NCBI GenBank assembly: GCA_946902985.2
Contig: OX336397.1
Span: forward strand, 188,236,813-188,300,812
Direction: 5' to 3'
Origin: Meconema thalassinum
Lineage: Eukaryota; Arthropoda; Insecta; Orthoptera; Tettigoniidae
Length of the DNA: 64,000 nt
The translations under genes and the position numbers were made by a program. Of the stretch, positions 23,398 to 36,579 are shown one piece after another. Position 1 is the stretch's first letter; each line of letters starts with the position of its first letter. The notes beneath the pieces are model-generated. The model had not been told where the DNA came from. It saw only the letters and a list, made by a program, of their open reading frames with translations, and searched no databases.

Positions 23398-23610
23398 TCA
23401 TAAGATCTCTGGCACTACAGCCCATGAAGGGCTTAGTCCTACCAAGCGACGGCTGCCCAGCCATTTGGCCTCCAGATATTAGGGTGATGCCTGGTCAGCG
23501 CTTCGGTTTCCCTCGGCCGTTAATCTGGGTTTTCGTGACCGGGATGTTGCCTCATTGTCAGACAGCTACTCAATTGTCCTCACGAGGCTGAGTGCACCCC
23601 TTCCAGCCCT
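23398..23610 (+). mobile_element. Short interspersed repeat, copy 2
   Basis: The sequence matches the reverse complement of 4310-4500 over ctggcactacagcccatgaa, gctgcccagcca, ggtcagcgcttcgg and ttttcgtgaccg, and ends in cctcacgaggctgagtgc. It appears inserted at the hairpin end of the element on its left. It is probably a SINE family member. Confidence 0.65.
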
Positions 23611-23781
23611 CACGTCACTTTTTAAACCCCTGAAAGGAAATAAACCCAGTTGAGAGGCAGGCGCCCCACCCCAACACCACGGTCATACAAAGCCCACATA
23701 CATTTACATATGGTATCAAAATATTGTGCCTGCTTGACGTGGATTTCGGGGAGCCATTGGCCTTAAATGACCCTTCCGAAA

Positions 23782-23795
23782 CCCCCCCCCCCCCC
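23782..23795. repeat. C14 homopolymer
   Basis: Fourteen consecutive C; length may be unreliable. Confidence 0.9.
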
Positions 23796-23799
23796 AACG

Positions 23800-26700
23800 A
23801 GAAGACATATAGGACAGGGAGGAATGCATTCATGGTCTGGGGATACACAAGGAAACTTAACTCAGGGGTGTCGGGTATAATGAGTAATCAAAACTACCAG
23901 TCCAGACGAATAAAAACACAAAATACAATAAAGAGGCCAAGCTTACATTTAAATCGCACACATTTTATTCATAAAGTGGCAGACCCCTAACCTACTTCGG
24001 AGAGGTGAAAAAGGCTAGTCCTTGCTAATTAATCCTAATATGAATTTACTCATCTCCGTACAAAATATCCTAAAAAGTTAAACCACTCGAAGTCTTACTA
24101 ACAGATAATGAAGTCAACAAGCAAGGCTAAGAGAATGACACGTAATTTATCCTTACACTATTACTTCGGATATTGCAGTAATAGTAATAATAAAGGCACG
24201 AATTTACAGCAAAGAAAGATATTTACTTGCTTACAATGCAAAGATTTCGTTACATTTAAAGCAAAATAAGCTTAAAGGCTGTGCTATGATGGTGCCATCT
24301 CAAACATTTAACGTTACAGTTATTTAAGCTAATTCCTATTTAACGTTAAGTTTAGCAACGATATAGACGCGATGCATTTAATCAAAAATTTATTCAAAAA
24401 ATAAGCGCTAAGCACATCCTGTTCCTACCATTAAAGAGAAAAACTTAACTAATATACAACACAAATGTGTAACAAAACGACTCTTCAAATTTGCGCAATT
24501 GGCGCCACTGATCTGCCTGCACGCACCTCCAAAGTTTGTGAAGTATGGTCATAAGTGTCTGATAGAGTGGAAATTATGTTGGCAACAGCATGAAGTAGAT
24601 CATGACTAACGTTGCATTGTCGAGTGAACTACCATGTTTAAACATGTAGTTAACCGACCGTCGTCTCGCAAATGGGAATACCTATAATTGTATCTAAGAA
24701 GTCGAAGCAGAGCAATAACTAATCACTGGTCAACAAGGTTTCTTTACTTTTAGGATTTTAATCATGTTTAAAAATTACTGCCTATTAATTAATTTAGGTT
24801 TGTGTTAAGAGAGAAAATCCTGTCACTTGATCATTAGAGTAAGGTTTTATTAATATCATTTTAGTCCTACCAGTTTCTCTGTATTTGTTTAGTGACCATT
24901 TTAAACTCGTAAAGTGTGAGGATTTGGTGTAAATGGACAACCAACATCACCTCCAGCAATTGGAACAAAAACACTCTTTCCAAAGACTCATCAGCACTCC
25001 TTAAGTGCTCTCGATAACACTCGACCCGTCGGTCGTTAGCTTAAACAACGAGACAAAAACGTACACGTCACTAGCTTAGGTTGTACACAATCGTTCCACA
25101 CATCTGGGATAGCACCCACCCATTGTGGTAAACCTCAAAAATATTATAATGGTATTCACTAATTTTATAAAACTTTCCAGCCTGTGGACAATGATTCTTG
25201 AGCTGTACAATCAGCTGTGGATTTTAAATGAACTCTCTGATCTACCCAAAGTGTGGATGGACTGCGATTATTACATAATCAGTGAATTTTGCAGTGAAAA
25301 CATGTGTTGCAGTAATTTCTGGGGCTCCCTAATCGTTATCATATGACCCCTTCACAACGCACCCTCGACTGCCTGTTAAACTCATCTTGACTAACATAGC
25401 ATTCCTTCATAGTCGTCTGAATGTCAACATATACAATAATAAAACAAAAGAACACTCCCATGTGTCTCCGCAGCGTGAGAAACAAGTTTATATGGTGCCG
25501 GTTGGCTGCGCAATAGTTCACTGCATTCTAAACCTATTCACACCTCACAGCGCCTCGCGCTCGCTAATACTGGATTAAAGAAATTACATGCCGGACTTCG
25601 GCCTTGAATACATCTGCTCACTAGGCTAACAGTATCCAGTGGAATGCAGTTCTGACAGTATAACACACGACCGTACTACGTAACTGGGCTTGGTTTACTG
25701 AACTGGTCTATAACCATAAAAATGTATTTACAATAATAGTGGCAAGAGCTTATCCCTCAGGCTCTCGCAAAAGTTACGTTCTGGTATAACCATGATGAAT
25801 TGTAGAAAATAAAGACATGTGCCCTACCTAAAGAATGTGCTGTAGTAAGGCCTCTGTAATTAATCCTCCCGCGTCATGACCATACATAAATAGATTGCGA
25901 CCTTACGGTCGGACTAACGTGACCATCTCGAGTGTTTCCCGTGTGTGCGCTTTGCCGGATACCATTGGCAAATGCGATGGCATGGTTGGTGTAGCCATTC
26001 CGTCTTCCTTCCTTCAGTGAGTATGAACCATCGCCATACCCCTCCATACTGGGTTCTACTCCATAACGGCTTCCACCAGAATAGGAATTTTAGCGTCCAC
26101 GTGGTGTTTGATTATTGATGTGAGCTCCATCTTAATCATATTTTCGGCATTCTCATTGAATTTAAGCTTATCGTGATTTTGCTTTCCAAATACACTGCTT
26201 CTACACAAGTAGAGGCTTGTTGCAAAAATGACCATTCACAGAAGCTTAAATGGTTGCTTGTGCAACTGTACTCACTCCAAACTTTTATGTTACTGAAACA
26301 CTCCTGTTAATTCACACTAGAGCCATCCGCACACGAAAAATTTCACCTTTATGCACTGGTGAGTGTTAAACTACTAAATATAAATTCTCATTCGATTACA
26401 GACAATGAATGGTTTCATCTTTAACAATTTTCTCATCGGCCGGCAACCATGTGCTCGCCACGTTGTTTCTACCAAATTTATTAATGTCACTCTTTTAAAC
26501 CAAATAAACGTTCCCAGTGACATTGGCAGTTTTACTGCGTTTAATTAAATGTTATTCACGATTCGATGATGGTTGGTGTAACCAATACTCGTAGATTTTA
26601 ACAGCGAAGAAATTCACGTCCGGTCAGGACCTCGCCTGAAATGAGAGTGTCCTCCGCAACATGCCGGAAGCATCAAATGCACCACCCAGTCAAGGGTGCA

Positions 26701-26985
26701 ACTATTAAACGATCATCGCATACTCTGCGAGGTTATACCTTTATTTACAATCATCAACAAAAATCATAGAATTCTTGAGTGCTTCAAATTATTTACAAAT
26801 ATCCATTAATAAATACAGTCTCCAAATAACATGACAAAATTAATATCAGTGGCGCGGCAACTTGTGGTGTGTCAAATGGGGGTTACTCCCAAAGAGAAAA
26901 CATTGCTGCTTAGGAGTCCTCGGTAAAACCATAGAAGTCTGACTCCTCATGAGCCATCGAGGTCATATCTCAGATATGATATCGG
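23800..26985. other. No gene recognised
   Basis: Mixed-composition DNA with frames under about 90 codons and no domain. No tandem array was seen. Confidence 0.5.
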
Positions 26986-26989
26986 GCTC

Positions 26990-28176
26990 AATATATAGAG
27001 TTACTTGTATGTGCGTATTGTAATTTCAAGATGGTCACTTTGCGCTATTTTCAGCTATATAACTGTAGCGACGGTTTTTGTATAGTTTCTATATAACTGC
27101 TAAATTTCGTTGTTGCATCGCCAAAAATACATTCCGTTATTCATTATCATATTCTTTATTTTTAAGGTGGCCAACGAGCGTTGTATTCAGTGCGTTCTGG
27201 CCTATGTCAGTGACGTCCTCTATGTGATATCTCTTACATACTAAGTTTCGTTTTAATATCGCAATTACAGACTGAATGATTCACCATTACATTTAAATAC
27301 TACATCCAGCGCAATTTAGAATTTTTTATGTTTTATATTATTATTAAATTTCAATATTATAGCTCTAGGATGCCAAAGGTTTGTAATTTCTTTGAAATTT
27401 TATGATAGCCGCTGAGCACTATGTTCAATGTGATAATCTCTTGTTCAACGCAATTATGAGCTCTTATAGTATACTCACCTCTTGGCAATATTCGTCAGAA
27501 TTAGCCAATTTCATTCTGAGTTGTCGATTTTAATGTTCTAATAGTTTGTGCAGCCGCCATCTTGGATGAATAGAGGGTCTGTTGTTTAGCCTTGGCCATT
27601 CAAGGCGACATATAAGTCCTAACTTGTCACTAACATTTGTTACGGTAACTCTTATGTTTTGAGAGTTATTTATATATTTTATAGTTTTAAGATGGCGGCT
27701 GCGCACAATTTGCTCGCATACTCGTCATGTTCCAAACGGAAAATCTTCATATAAAACTGATTGCCAATTACTATGAATATTGAATCATTGGACCATACAC
27801 TAGGTTATAGATAACGCCTTATACGCATGCCAGCCATCATGAAATTATATTTTTGAAGACCTTGCAGTTTGTACACAACACACTTTCTACACAATGGTCA
27901 GTTTTGCTAAAATTTGCTAGAGATCTGTAAAATAGTTTAGTCGTAATTTTATTTTAGCTTTGTATATTTTGGGTGGCTGCAATTTTGTTTTCCGTGGGTT
28001 TGCGCGATATAAAACATGATACTAAGATGTCCTCCGCTAGCGCTACCTCTGAGCCAGTCTCTTCGTGTTTAAATGATACACACACACATTATTCATACAC
28101 GCACAAAGACACACAGTTTGGCCCGTGTAGAACTCATAACTGTATTTCCATCGTTTAGTAAAGATTAAAGTAGGCT
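26990..28176 (-). repeat. Decayed hairpin-family element, minus orientation
   Basis: Degenerate units carry cagccgccatcttgg (about 27550), aagatggcggctgcgc (about 27690) and the block gcgctacctctgag. A CA-rich microsatellite follows (about 28080-28120), then ggcccgtgtagaactcataa and a hairpin-like terminus ending aaagtaggct at about 28176. Module order matches 57.4-59.7 kb but divergence is high. Confidence 0.55.
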
Positions 28177-28179
28177 GTT

Positions 28180-30630
28180 TTAGGAAAAGTCTATCTTGCC
28201 AATTGTCTTGAACATGGAGTCCTGTATCAATCTCCAAGCGGTTGTTTTCTTCCACAGAATTGTTTATTTCTCCATCCTCATTGGCATGGTTTGTGACGAT
28301 ATATAAATACCATTTGAGGGTGTCGTTATTATTCCAACCCTCACCATAGACATGTTACAGAGGCTTGTCAAAATCTTTCTCGAATACCGGTTATAGGTTG
28401 TGAACAATAGGTAACTGTTCTAGTTCAACTGAGGCAGGCCAACCTTAGTTTTGAGCGCTACACAAATCAAAGAACAGTAAAACACATACAATATTTTCAG
28501 TTAATTACAGGCCTAAAAGATGCTGTAGCAGATCAGACGAAACTTCGATAAAGCCATTTCCGGCTTGATCTTCTGCCCCTAAGCTTGGAGTATTACCATA
28601 GATTTCAACAATACATAAACAATACAACCCCACTTGCCAGGAATAGTATGCTTCTAGTTTGGAAGATTTTGGAAGAAGCTGAATTTGCTGTACATCGAAG
28701 CACATTGTTGCAGAATCATGTCCTGTGTTAAAATGAAATTATAAAACGTTGATGCACGAAGGCTGGGCAGTCGTTTACTGGCCGTGTATTCAGTCATTTT
28801 ACTGAATCAGTTGCTTCATTTTACGGCAGTAACTACAAACATCTTATGAAGGGGAGCAAAATCCAATATTTGAGTACTAAAAGAAATTCAAAATATGCAC
28901 ACTTTATTCACAATTTCAATACCTTTGGTTTGTTTAAATTATCATCGAGGTAAATAAACATTGATTTTTTTCTTGAATAATGTGCTTCCTTGCCCCAGAA
29001 ATTGTTGATAATAACCGTGACAAGCTGTTTCTTTTATGTTGAATTTCGATATTTTTCGATTTTCTCCCTTATTTTTTCAGGTGATACAGTGACGGTCGTT
29101 GTAATCTTGTAGATTTAGCTAGCACGCCACCTATAAATATTATTTTGCATACCCTAAGGATTTTGCTGTTTTTTAATCAACGTGTAGGCTAAAGCGAACA
29201 ATAGTTTTACCGTTGCTTCATACCTCCTCTTGAAAGACTTTACCGATACAAGGCTGATGCCTCTTTTTAGGAACATGTGTTAGTTGTATTTTTACATAAA
29301 ACAGCAATTGGATGTCAAATATTTCCAAGAAAACCTTTGGGCTAATAATAACCTATTTCTCTTCTTGTTTTCAGGGCTTAACTCTCGTTTTTCTCGAGCT
29401 ATCGTTTCCTGCACCCACAGTCACTAAGGTGTCATCTAACTCACTCATCTTGTAAATAAAAGCAAAGGAAATTACCGATACACACATTGAACTCACAAGC
29501 AATCAATTGAAAATGCTTATTAATCTGCAACAAACACAATGCATCATGGGTAACGTTTAACTTGGATATAATGATCAGAAACCCTGTGATTGGCTGGTTG
29601 TAACCAAACCTTTTCTGGTTGAACACACAAAATTCTTTATCTATGATTCCCTATATTTTAACCAATAAATCAGGGACAATTCTCTTAGTCAGTTTTAAAT
29701 ACACAAGCGTAAGGTTGTTCAGGCTCCACTACTGGGAGGAGCTGGTTATACGCTTTAACTTCTGTTATGTTTTAACTTAAATGAAGACACCTCTTAGTAC
29801 TCTAACATATAATGTATTGTATGATGTTTTTGATCCGTATTGGGGTCATCGTCAGATTTAATGCACTATAATGCAACGCTTATAATTTAAATGCTCAGAA
29901 CAGAAATTCAAAAAATAAAACCGGCATTTCATTTAACTAATAATAATTCATACAATATAAAGATTATTTCCTGGAAATGCAAAATTGGACCCTTTTCAAA
30001 AGTATTTGGACCCGAAGCTCTCTATGCTTCAGAAACTCTCACTCTTCAACACAAAACAGCAAGTGAAAAACGTAAAGTAATGTAAAAACATTACGGCCGA
30101 GAATCAAAGATTGAGTCCATACTCAATAACCAATTGGAAAAATATATAGAAATATCTCCAAACTTATGTACCACATTATGTCTGTACAGAATCTAATACA
30201 TGGGGCTCTTAGACTAACTTATAAAATTCACACATACCTGAAGAACAATACAACTAGATCAAATTGGTGCAAACATAATGTAAAAAAACTGAAATAATTA
30301 GGATCGCCAAATTTACTAGACCGAACAAAAAACAAAAAATTTGCACTCACACGGACTTTCGAGGACGAGAAGGTAACGTCTAACCCCCATATATGGTCCG
30401 TGCAACGAAAACAAACTCATTCGTTGAGTATAAAGGAATAATGGGCTAAAAGAAAGGCTAACTAATGTTGATCCCTCGTGGTCCCAAGGGACTCTTTCAC
30501 GAAGCAGAAGAAGAAATGCTTAGAAACTGTAAATCATTAGATAACTTGATATCCTATAAAAATGAAATAGGAAACTCTACCATACTACTTTATTATATTT
30601 ATCAAATTTTGAATATTATCATACTAATAT
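28180..30630. other. No gene recognised
   Basis: Short frames only. At about 29780-29880 the segment tattggggtcatcgtcag resembles the terminal part of some retroelement 3' regions, but nothing decisive was found. Confidence 0.45.
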
Positions 30631-30634
30631 ATAA

Positions 30635-30990
30635 ATATGAGATGGTGTGTGTGTGTCTGTCTGTCTGTCGGTTACTCAATAACGCAAGAACCACTGGCCC
30701 GATTTAAATGACATTTTGCATTTTACCAGGTTTACATATTGGATACTTTGAATTTCCACATTTTACACTATTAAAAAATAGCGACCATTTTAGTGACGTC
30801 AATACACCCTTTGGTTTCAAAATTTCATACTTCAATTTCAAATAAAAAGAAAACGCTAAGAAATAGCAAACTTATGATGGCATACATGAGCGTTATCATT
30901 TAATTTTCTATCCGAAGGGTCCTTATCACTTTTCGTGTATCTCCAACGGTTAGCGAGTAAAGCCTAAATTTGTGCAATAAAACACGGTCA
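30635..30990 (+). repeat. GTCT-microsatellite-led repeat, short copy
   Basis: A GTGT/GTCT tract (30643-30670) is followed by ggttactcaataacgcaaga and a body without coding potential. The arrangement parallels 31020 and 32540 below. Confidence 0.5.
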
Positions 30991-31014
30991 ACACCGAGCG
31001 GTGCAGTATATCTC

Positions 31015-31126
31015 TATATATATAAAAATGAAAGTTTGCCTGTTTTTTTCTGAATTTCTACGGAAAATTGAGTAATTTACGCGTGTCAGACTGTTTTATG
31101 ATGGATGCTTGTGAAAATATGTTTTT

Positions 31127-31157
<31 letters not shown>

Positions 31158-31720
31158 TAGTTTCTTTGTTTGTTTGTCTGTGGACAAATTTGTTCCCTTA
31201 TAACTCGAGAACGGCTGGGTGTATCAACGTAAAATTTGGTAGAGTTATCCATCAGAGGCACGACAATAATCATTGATGTAACTCTTCCCCGTACCTCTCA
31301 TAAAAGGGGGCCTACCCCCTTAAAATGCATGCTGAAAGAGGCGTAGAAGGACGAGACATAGCTCATTTTCAGCCTCTCATTGTAAGAGGCAAAACTAGGG
31401 GCACTAGAAAACCACATTTTAAGGCCCTAAAACAAACCGTTTTAGAGATATTCCCAGAAAACTAATTTCATATAATAAACTAATGAACGAATGCAAGCCG
31501 GTAACCATGGCAACAAAATCTCAGAGGTCCATCTATTGATGTAAGACGCAATGCAATTCCATTAATTACATAAGTGTGAAAGTTTACAAACAGCTAGAAG
31601 GTTATCACGGAACCAAATTAAGCAGTAAAATTGATCAATGCACATAATGCGCTTATGGGGGCCAAGGGGTACTATAGATTTTTTTCACGTAATTTACACC
31701 TGCGGGTGTAGTACGGCAGG
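31015..31720 (+). repeat. GTCT-led repeat, unit 1
   Basis: After tatataaaaatgaaagtt and a run of gtct units (about 31127-31150) come ttataactcgagaacggctg and a body. Its blocks ggcaaaact, aaaaccacatttt aaggc, atattcccagaaaacta, aaggttatcacggaac and ggccaaggggta recur in units 2 and 3. Non-coding. Confidence 0.75.
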
Positions 31721-31794
31721 TCTATTATATTCCTATCCCTATATTATATTATTATTATTAGTATTATGTTATGGCGTACAGCGACCAGACAAAG

Positions 31795-32185
31795 AGCCTC
31801 GGTGCCAGAAACAAAACTCGGGGGCCCTAAGGGTCCTCGAAAACTACATTATAAGGCTCTAAAACCAACAGTTTCTGAAATATTCCCAGAGAACTAATTT
31901 AATTTCATTTAACAAACTAATGAAAGAATGCAAATCTGTAACCATGACAATATTATCTCAAGGGGTGGCATCCAACTTTCCATCTATTTCTGTAAGAAGC
32001 AATGTCATTTATTACATTTATTACATTTCTGTGAAAGTTTGTAAATGGCTATAAGGTTATCACGGAACTAACGTAGACTGTATAATACATCAATGCAATT
32101 AAGGTGGTCAAGGGGTAACCTAGAATTTTTGCATGCAATTTTCACGTGCGACATATAGTACAGAAGGTTTATTATATCCCCAAAC
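31795..32185 (+). repeat. GTCT-led repeat, unit 2 (body only)
   Basis: The copy lacks the microsatellite head but shares gaaacaaaactcggggg, atattcccagagaacta, aaggttatcacggaac and ggtcaaggggtaac with unit 1, in the same order and orientation. It ends with tctattatat/ggtttattatat as unit 1 does. Confidence 0.75.
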
Positions 32186-32539
32186 AGCAACATTCAGAAT
32201 TCCTGAATTGAATCAGATTTTTTTTCGGGTTTTAGGAATTTGGGCCATTTGAGGCTAAAGAACCTGAATTTTCATGCACCACAAGCCTTCCTGTGTATGG
32301 GGACCTAACACAACGAAGAGGGTCAGTTTTTATGTGACGTGTATTTCGTTTCGTCTACAAGGCTTTCAATTCCATTTCACGTCAAGAAATCAAGCTAGGT
32401 GAATTTAGTTTGAGAGTACATTTTAACTTTTTTTTTTGTCGACATACGGGTTCATCGGAAGAATGATTTTGTTTGATACTGTGTGGTAGATATACCCATA
32501 TTTGGATATCTGGGTGATATGTTGTAGACAATAGAATTG

Positions 32540-32965
32540 CCTGTCTGTCTTTCTGTCTATCTTTGTGTACGCCTATAACTCGTGTTCGGATGCTTGGTTC
32601 ATCGTAAAATCAGGTACGGTAACCATGAGAGTAAATACACCAGTCATTTATAAAACTCTTCACCGTACTTTTCATACAGTAGAAGGGTGGATATAGGGAA
32701 AAACTTCTCAAAATACAGTCTAAAATATGCGAAACACAGTATAAGCATTATCCTAGAAGGACGACCCAAGCATATGTTGCGCTTCTAAATGTGAGGCACA
32801 AAACTGGGGAGACTATAAAGGGTCTCCGAAAACCACATCTTAAGGCATTTAAAGTAACAGTGTGTGTGATATTCCTAGAAAACTAACTTCGTTCTGATAA
32901 AGTTATGAAGAAATGACAAACCGCTAACCTTTGCAACAGTAGCTCAATTAATAATGTCTGGTGTT
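32540..32965 (+). repeat. GTCT-led repeat, unit 3
   Basis: A ctgtctgtctttctgtctatc head leads to ctataactcgtgttcgg, then gaaggacgac, gaggcacaaaactgggg, aaaaccacatcttaaggc and atattcctagaaaactaa. This is the same order as unit 1, with further divergence. Confidence 0.65.
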
Positions 32966-33599
32966 AACACCGAACACCGTTCAAAGAACGGGTACTTCTA
33001 GTAACAAATAAAGGTAAACGAACATACATAACTTTAGGATAATATAGTTGATATGAACTCTGGGTACTGAGAGATTCGGAGCGTCACTAAGAAAATATCA
33101 TTCAGATGGTTTGCTTATTCAGATGGTGTTTGGGCTGGATAATTTGGGCAACATTTTAATTTTTCCACTTCAACTTCAATTTACCAATAAATTTCAAACT
33201 GTAGATTGACTCTAGTTAATTGAATTTGTTACAACAAAGATTACTCTCCCAAGCAAATTGTTATTTTATTATTATACTGATCACATACTATCGGTAATGT
33301 AATTAATATTTCACTCATGCCACAGTTCAGAGTTCCAGTCTCCATAGAAAGAGGATATCAGAACAAGAACGAGAAGGGGCATGAGGGGCAGGAAAAGGAA
33401 GGATACTCTAGCCCCAGAAACATTACTTAAATAGCTTTGGGGCCAGGCGAAAACACGAGGTAACCAAGGGAGTTATGGCATTAAATAAGTTAGCCCGAAA
33501 GATGTGTATGCAATATTCTATGAAAATACGGTATATCCTTCCTGCAACACAGAAAATGCTGGCATCGATTGCAGTAATGTATTTCGTTTATAACTGAGA

Positions 33600-33790
33600 G
33601 AGAAAGATACAGTTTTTTTATAGAAGCTACTGCAGACTGCCAAAGTAGTCTGGGCTACAGTTTACATAGAATCCAAACCACAGGTCATGGCATTAAACTT
33701 TGAAAATCGAACATGGATTGACCAGGAATCGAACCCGGTCCATCGTGGTGAGAGGCCAACAGCTTCACCGATGTGTCAACTGTATGTGTG
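33600..33790 (-). mobile_element. tRNA-derived SINE
   Basis: Minus strand 33722-33790 reads as a tRNA-like head: tcggtgaagctgttggcctc, then cgatggacc and a perfect B box ggttcgattcc. Its body continues toward 33650 with gaatccaaaccacaggtca (plus strand), related to the insert at 12562-12682. A complete tRNA fold is not evident. Confidence 0.65.
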
Positions 33791-33794
33791 TGTG

Positions 33795-35025
33795 TTTGCA
33801 ATTGAGGTAGGATTTGGAAGGAAAAAGCCCTGGCCTTAAGTTAGGTACTGTACCCGTATCCACGTGGTCTTACCTGTTGGAATCCGATGGAAAAGATGGA
33901 TCGTAGAATCTGGAAGTACCCGGCTGAAATAACCCCCATAACTCTACTAACTAGGATCAACCAGGGATAAGGATACCTCAATATAAAAGAATGTGATAAT
34001 AAGATGCCAGAGGTCGACGAAATCAAAACGAAAATCAGCTCAAAATGAACTAACAAGACTCTTAAAATTAAATTCATCTCGGGCATAAGGCTAAGCATTC
34101 AATAAAATATCCCACTGGTCCTCATAGCACATCCTGGTTCTAATATAAATCCCCAAATCATCTGAAAAAAATTTAAAATTGGATCCACAATTTATTGTCT
34201 AAGAAACTGCTGCATTGTGGAAATTCTCTCCACTCAACAAAGTATGTGTTTGCTTCTACATGAAGCACACGATAGTCAAATGTGACGTCAGCCTGAAATT
34301 TGGCTAAATTATGCTGCTCAAATTGTACAGCATTTTAAACGAAGTTCAAATTAAATGTCTTTGAATTTTACAATATCGTACAAATTAACTTTAAAAATAT
34401 AGAAAGCCTAATAAATTCGTATTAATCTATATACATTTATACATTTAATTCGTTGTTCGAATCTCTCCTACATTATTCATCAAACCATTGACAAGTGTTT
34501 TATTTAGTTCTGTTATAGTCTTGTTTGGTCATATCCGACGAACAATGAAGTTAATCGAACGTAATATCGCTTCAGTAAATTATAACAATTCATTTTAAAT
34601 CATTCACAAAATGTTTAAATTATCATCTCTTAAACTTTCACTTATTATTATTATTACACTGTTATACAATTATTATTACACGTCTTTCAAATAGTAACTT
34701 TCCACTGAAACATATGTGGCTATTAGCAATCTATTTTAGATTAGTTGTTACAATGCATAACTTGGCTTTAAATGTTTGATTCAAAAGTTTACTAACAGCT
34801 TATATTGGAGTCACGTTTACACGGCATCCATCTTGAAAGCAATAACTGTACCTTGGACAAAGCACGTGGTCAAAATTGTAATGCGGGTTGCTAGTACAAC
34901 TCCTAAGCGCGCGCCACGAAGTCATCGCTGCTGCTTGTAGATGAAATATTGCCGTAAAAATATCATCCGTGTTCTTTCTAACATGACCAGGTTCCAAATC
35001 AATGCAAAATACTGGCTCAGTACCT
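33795..35025. other. No gene recognised
   Basis: AT-rich DNA with an 85-codon minus frame at 33841-34098 lacking any domain. Confidence 0.45.
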
Positions 35026-35029
35026 TCCT

Positions 35030-35220
35030 GGCATTCGCCTGGAAACCGCCGAAAACCACTAACAGGATGGCTGTGGTAGGAATCAAACCCACCTCTGTCC
35101 TTTTTTGTCTCACGAGGTAGAGTGTGTCCCGCTCGAGCCCTCAGTCGTGAATTAAAATATTCTTGGCATAGGCGGGAATGGAACCAGGGCCTCCACGGTG
35201 AGAGCCAAGAATGCAGTTAT
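35030..35220 (-). mobile_element. SINE fragments with tRNA-like head
   Basis: Minus strand 35151-35215 contains ggctctcaccgtggaggccc followed by a near-perfect B box ggttccattcc. The adjoining 35030-35110 holds gcctggaaaccgccgaaaac and a second B-box-like ggtttgattcc on the minus strand. Two nested or adjacent SINE pieces are likely. Confidence 0.5.
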
Positions 35221-35453
35221 CTGCAAGTCCTCGTATATTTAGAACCCGTTTCACTACTCTCTATTCATATGAGAAACCTGACTTAATAACCATACAATCA
35301 GGCCCTTAAAATAAATATATTTACTTTCTTATGAGATCCTCATAAGTTCGTTTTTATTAATTAACAACAATGTGTAATCTGAAACTGTTATAAAATAAAA
35401 ATATAACAAGAAATGACCACTTTTGATGAAATATAGCCCGCCTTTCACACATA

Positions 35454-35582
35454 ATATATTGCCAAACAGCTGACAGAGAACAGATCTTCCCCTACCTCGA
35501 GGCGAATGTAACATATTACATATTGTCAAACAGCTGTCAGAGAACATATCACTCCCTATTTCCAGGCGAATATAACCCATTA
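35454..35582 (+). repeat. 64-bp direct duplication
   Basis: Two adjacent copies share tattg.caaacagctg.cag, agagaaca, and ggcgaat.taac..attac. The repeat is short and non-coding. Confidence 0.8.
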
Positions 35583-35589
35583 CCTGGAC

Positions 35590-36410
35590 TCAATTTTTCG
35601 TGCGGCCAATGCGAGGAGTGTGACATCAAGTAGTATTATAGAGATCAATGTGTAGCCACGTGTACCTTGGGTGTGAGTAGAATCTGTCTGATAACCGGTG
35701 TTAAATGTGATGGCTGTATTAGTGTGTTATCCATAATTCAGGTAAGGACTGCAGACGATCAATTTCAAGTAGTGCGTACTTTTGCTACCGTCAACGACAC
35801 CTAGCCACGAATTTAGGCACTATATTTCACCACAACCGACACCTGGCGTCATACGTTTGAAATTCATAGATCATTAATTAAAGCTACATTAGAAATTTAG
35901 ATTCACGCAATTGAAGTTAGTGGAAGGTTCTTTTACATGCCATAAGACTATGACACGGGCCCACTGGCTGTACTTCCCCTCCGAAAGAAGAATACTGGTT
36001 CTTAGGGATTTTAGTGTTTACTCAGAGGGGTATTGACACACTGGAGTGCCTTTATGCTAACATAATTCGGAATAGAGCTTCAAGGTTCCCAGCTCCTAGG
36101 TACCTACCAAACTGTGAGATGATGGTTCTTTTTTGAAGTATTCTCATACAGGAGGTTGTTAAGCTACTATCAGCTAGTTTAGAACACCTAAGTAACCACC
36201 CAGACTGAGAGCAGATGGTTTCTCTTGGAACGTCATTAAGATAACATCAGTCAGCTTAGAGCTCATAGATGCTGACGCAGACGGTGACTAACTGAAGTGT
36301 CTTTAGGGTAATATCATTCAGATTAGTGATCCTACCAACCGAAGCTGTTAGAGATTGACAAACTAGAGTGTATTTTAGCTAATATCATTCAGTTAAGATC
36401 TCCTATATTC
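35590..36410. other. No gene; weak ~90-bp repeat structure
   Basis: Loose recurrence of gagtg..tttat/ag..taa.at.attc.g is seen at about 36030, 36290 and 36370. No gene was recognised. Confidence 0.35.
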
Positions 36411-36413
36411 CAT

Positions 36414-36575
36414 CGCGAACCGAAAGGCAGAGCTCTTTACATAAAGGAAGCAATCGAGATACACTTAGCTAGAAGAAACAACACCAATAATCTAAACGAT
36501 CACACTCTCATGGATACTTCACCCCTCTTCACTCTACTAGCTAGCACACCCCGTCGGAAACAAGACACAACATAA
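36414..36575 (+). pseudogene. Possible Penelope-like element C-terminal fragment
   Basis: A 53-codon open frame contains KGRALYIKEAIEIHLARRN followed by LMDTSPLF. The R..YIKEAIEI..H/R..N pattern resembles the C-terminal end of Penelope-like retroelement polyproteins, after the GIY-YIG nuclease. No upstream RT or nuclease was found next to it. This is a family resemblance from memory, not a search result. Confidence 0.35.
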
Positions 36576-36579
36576 CGAT

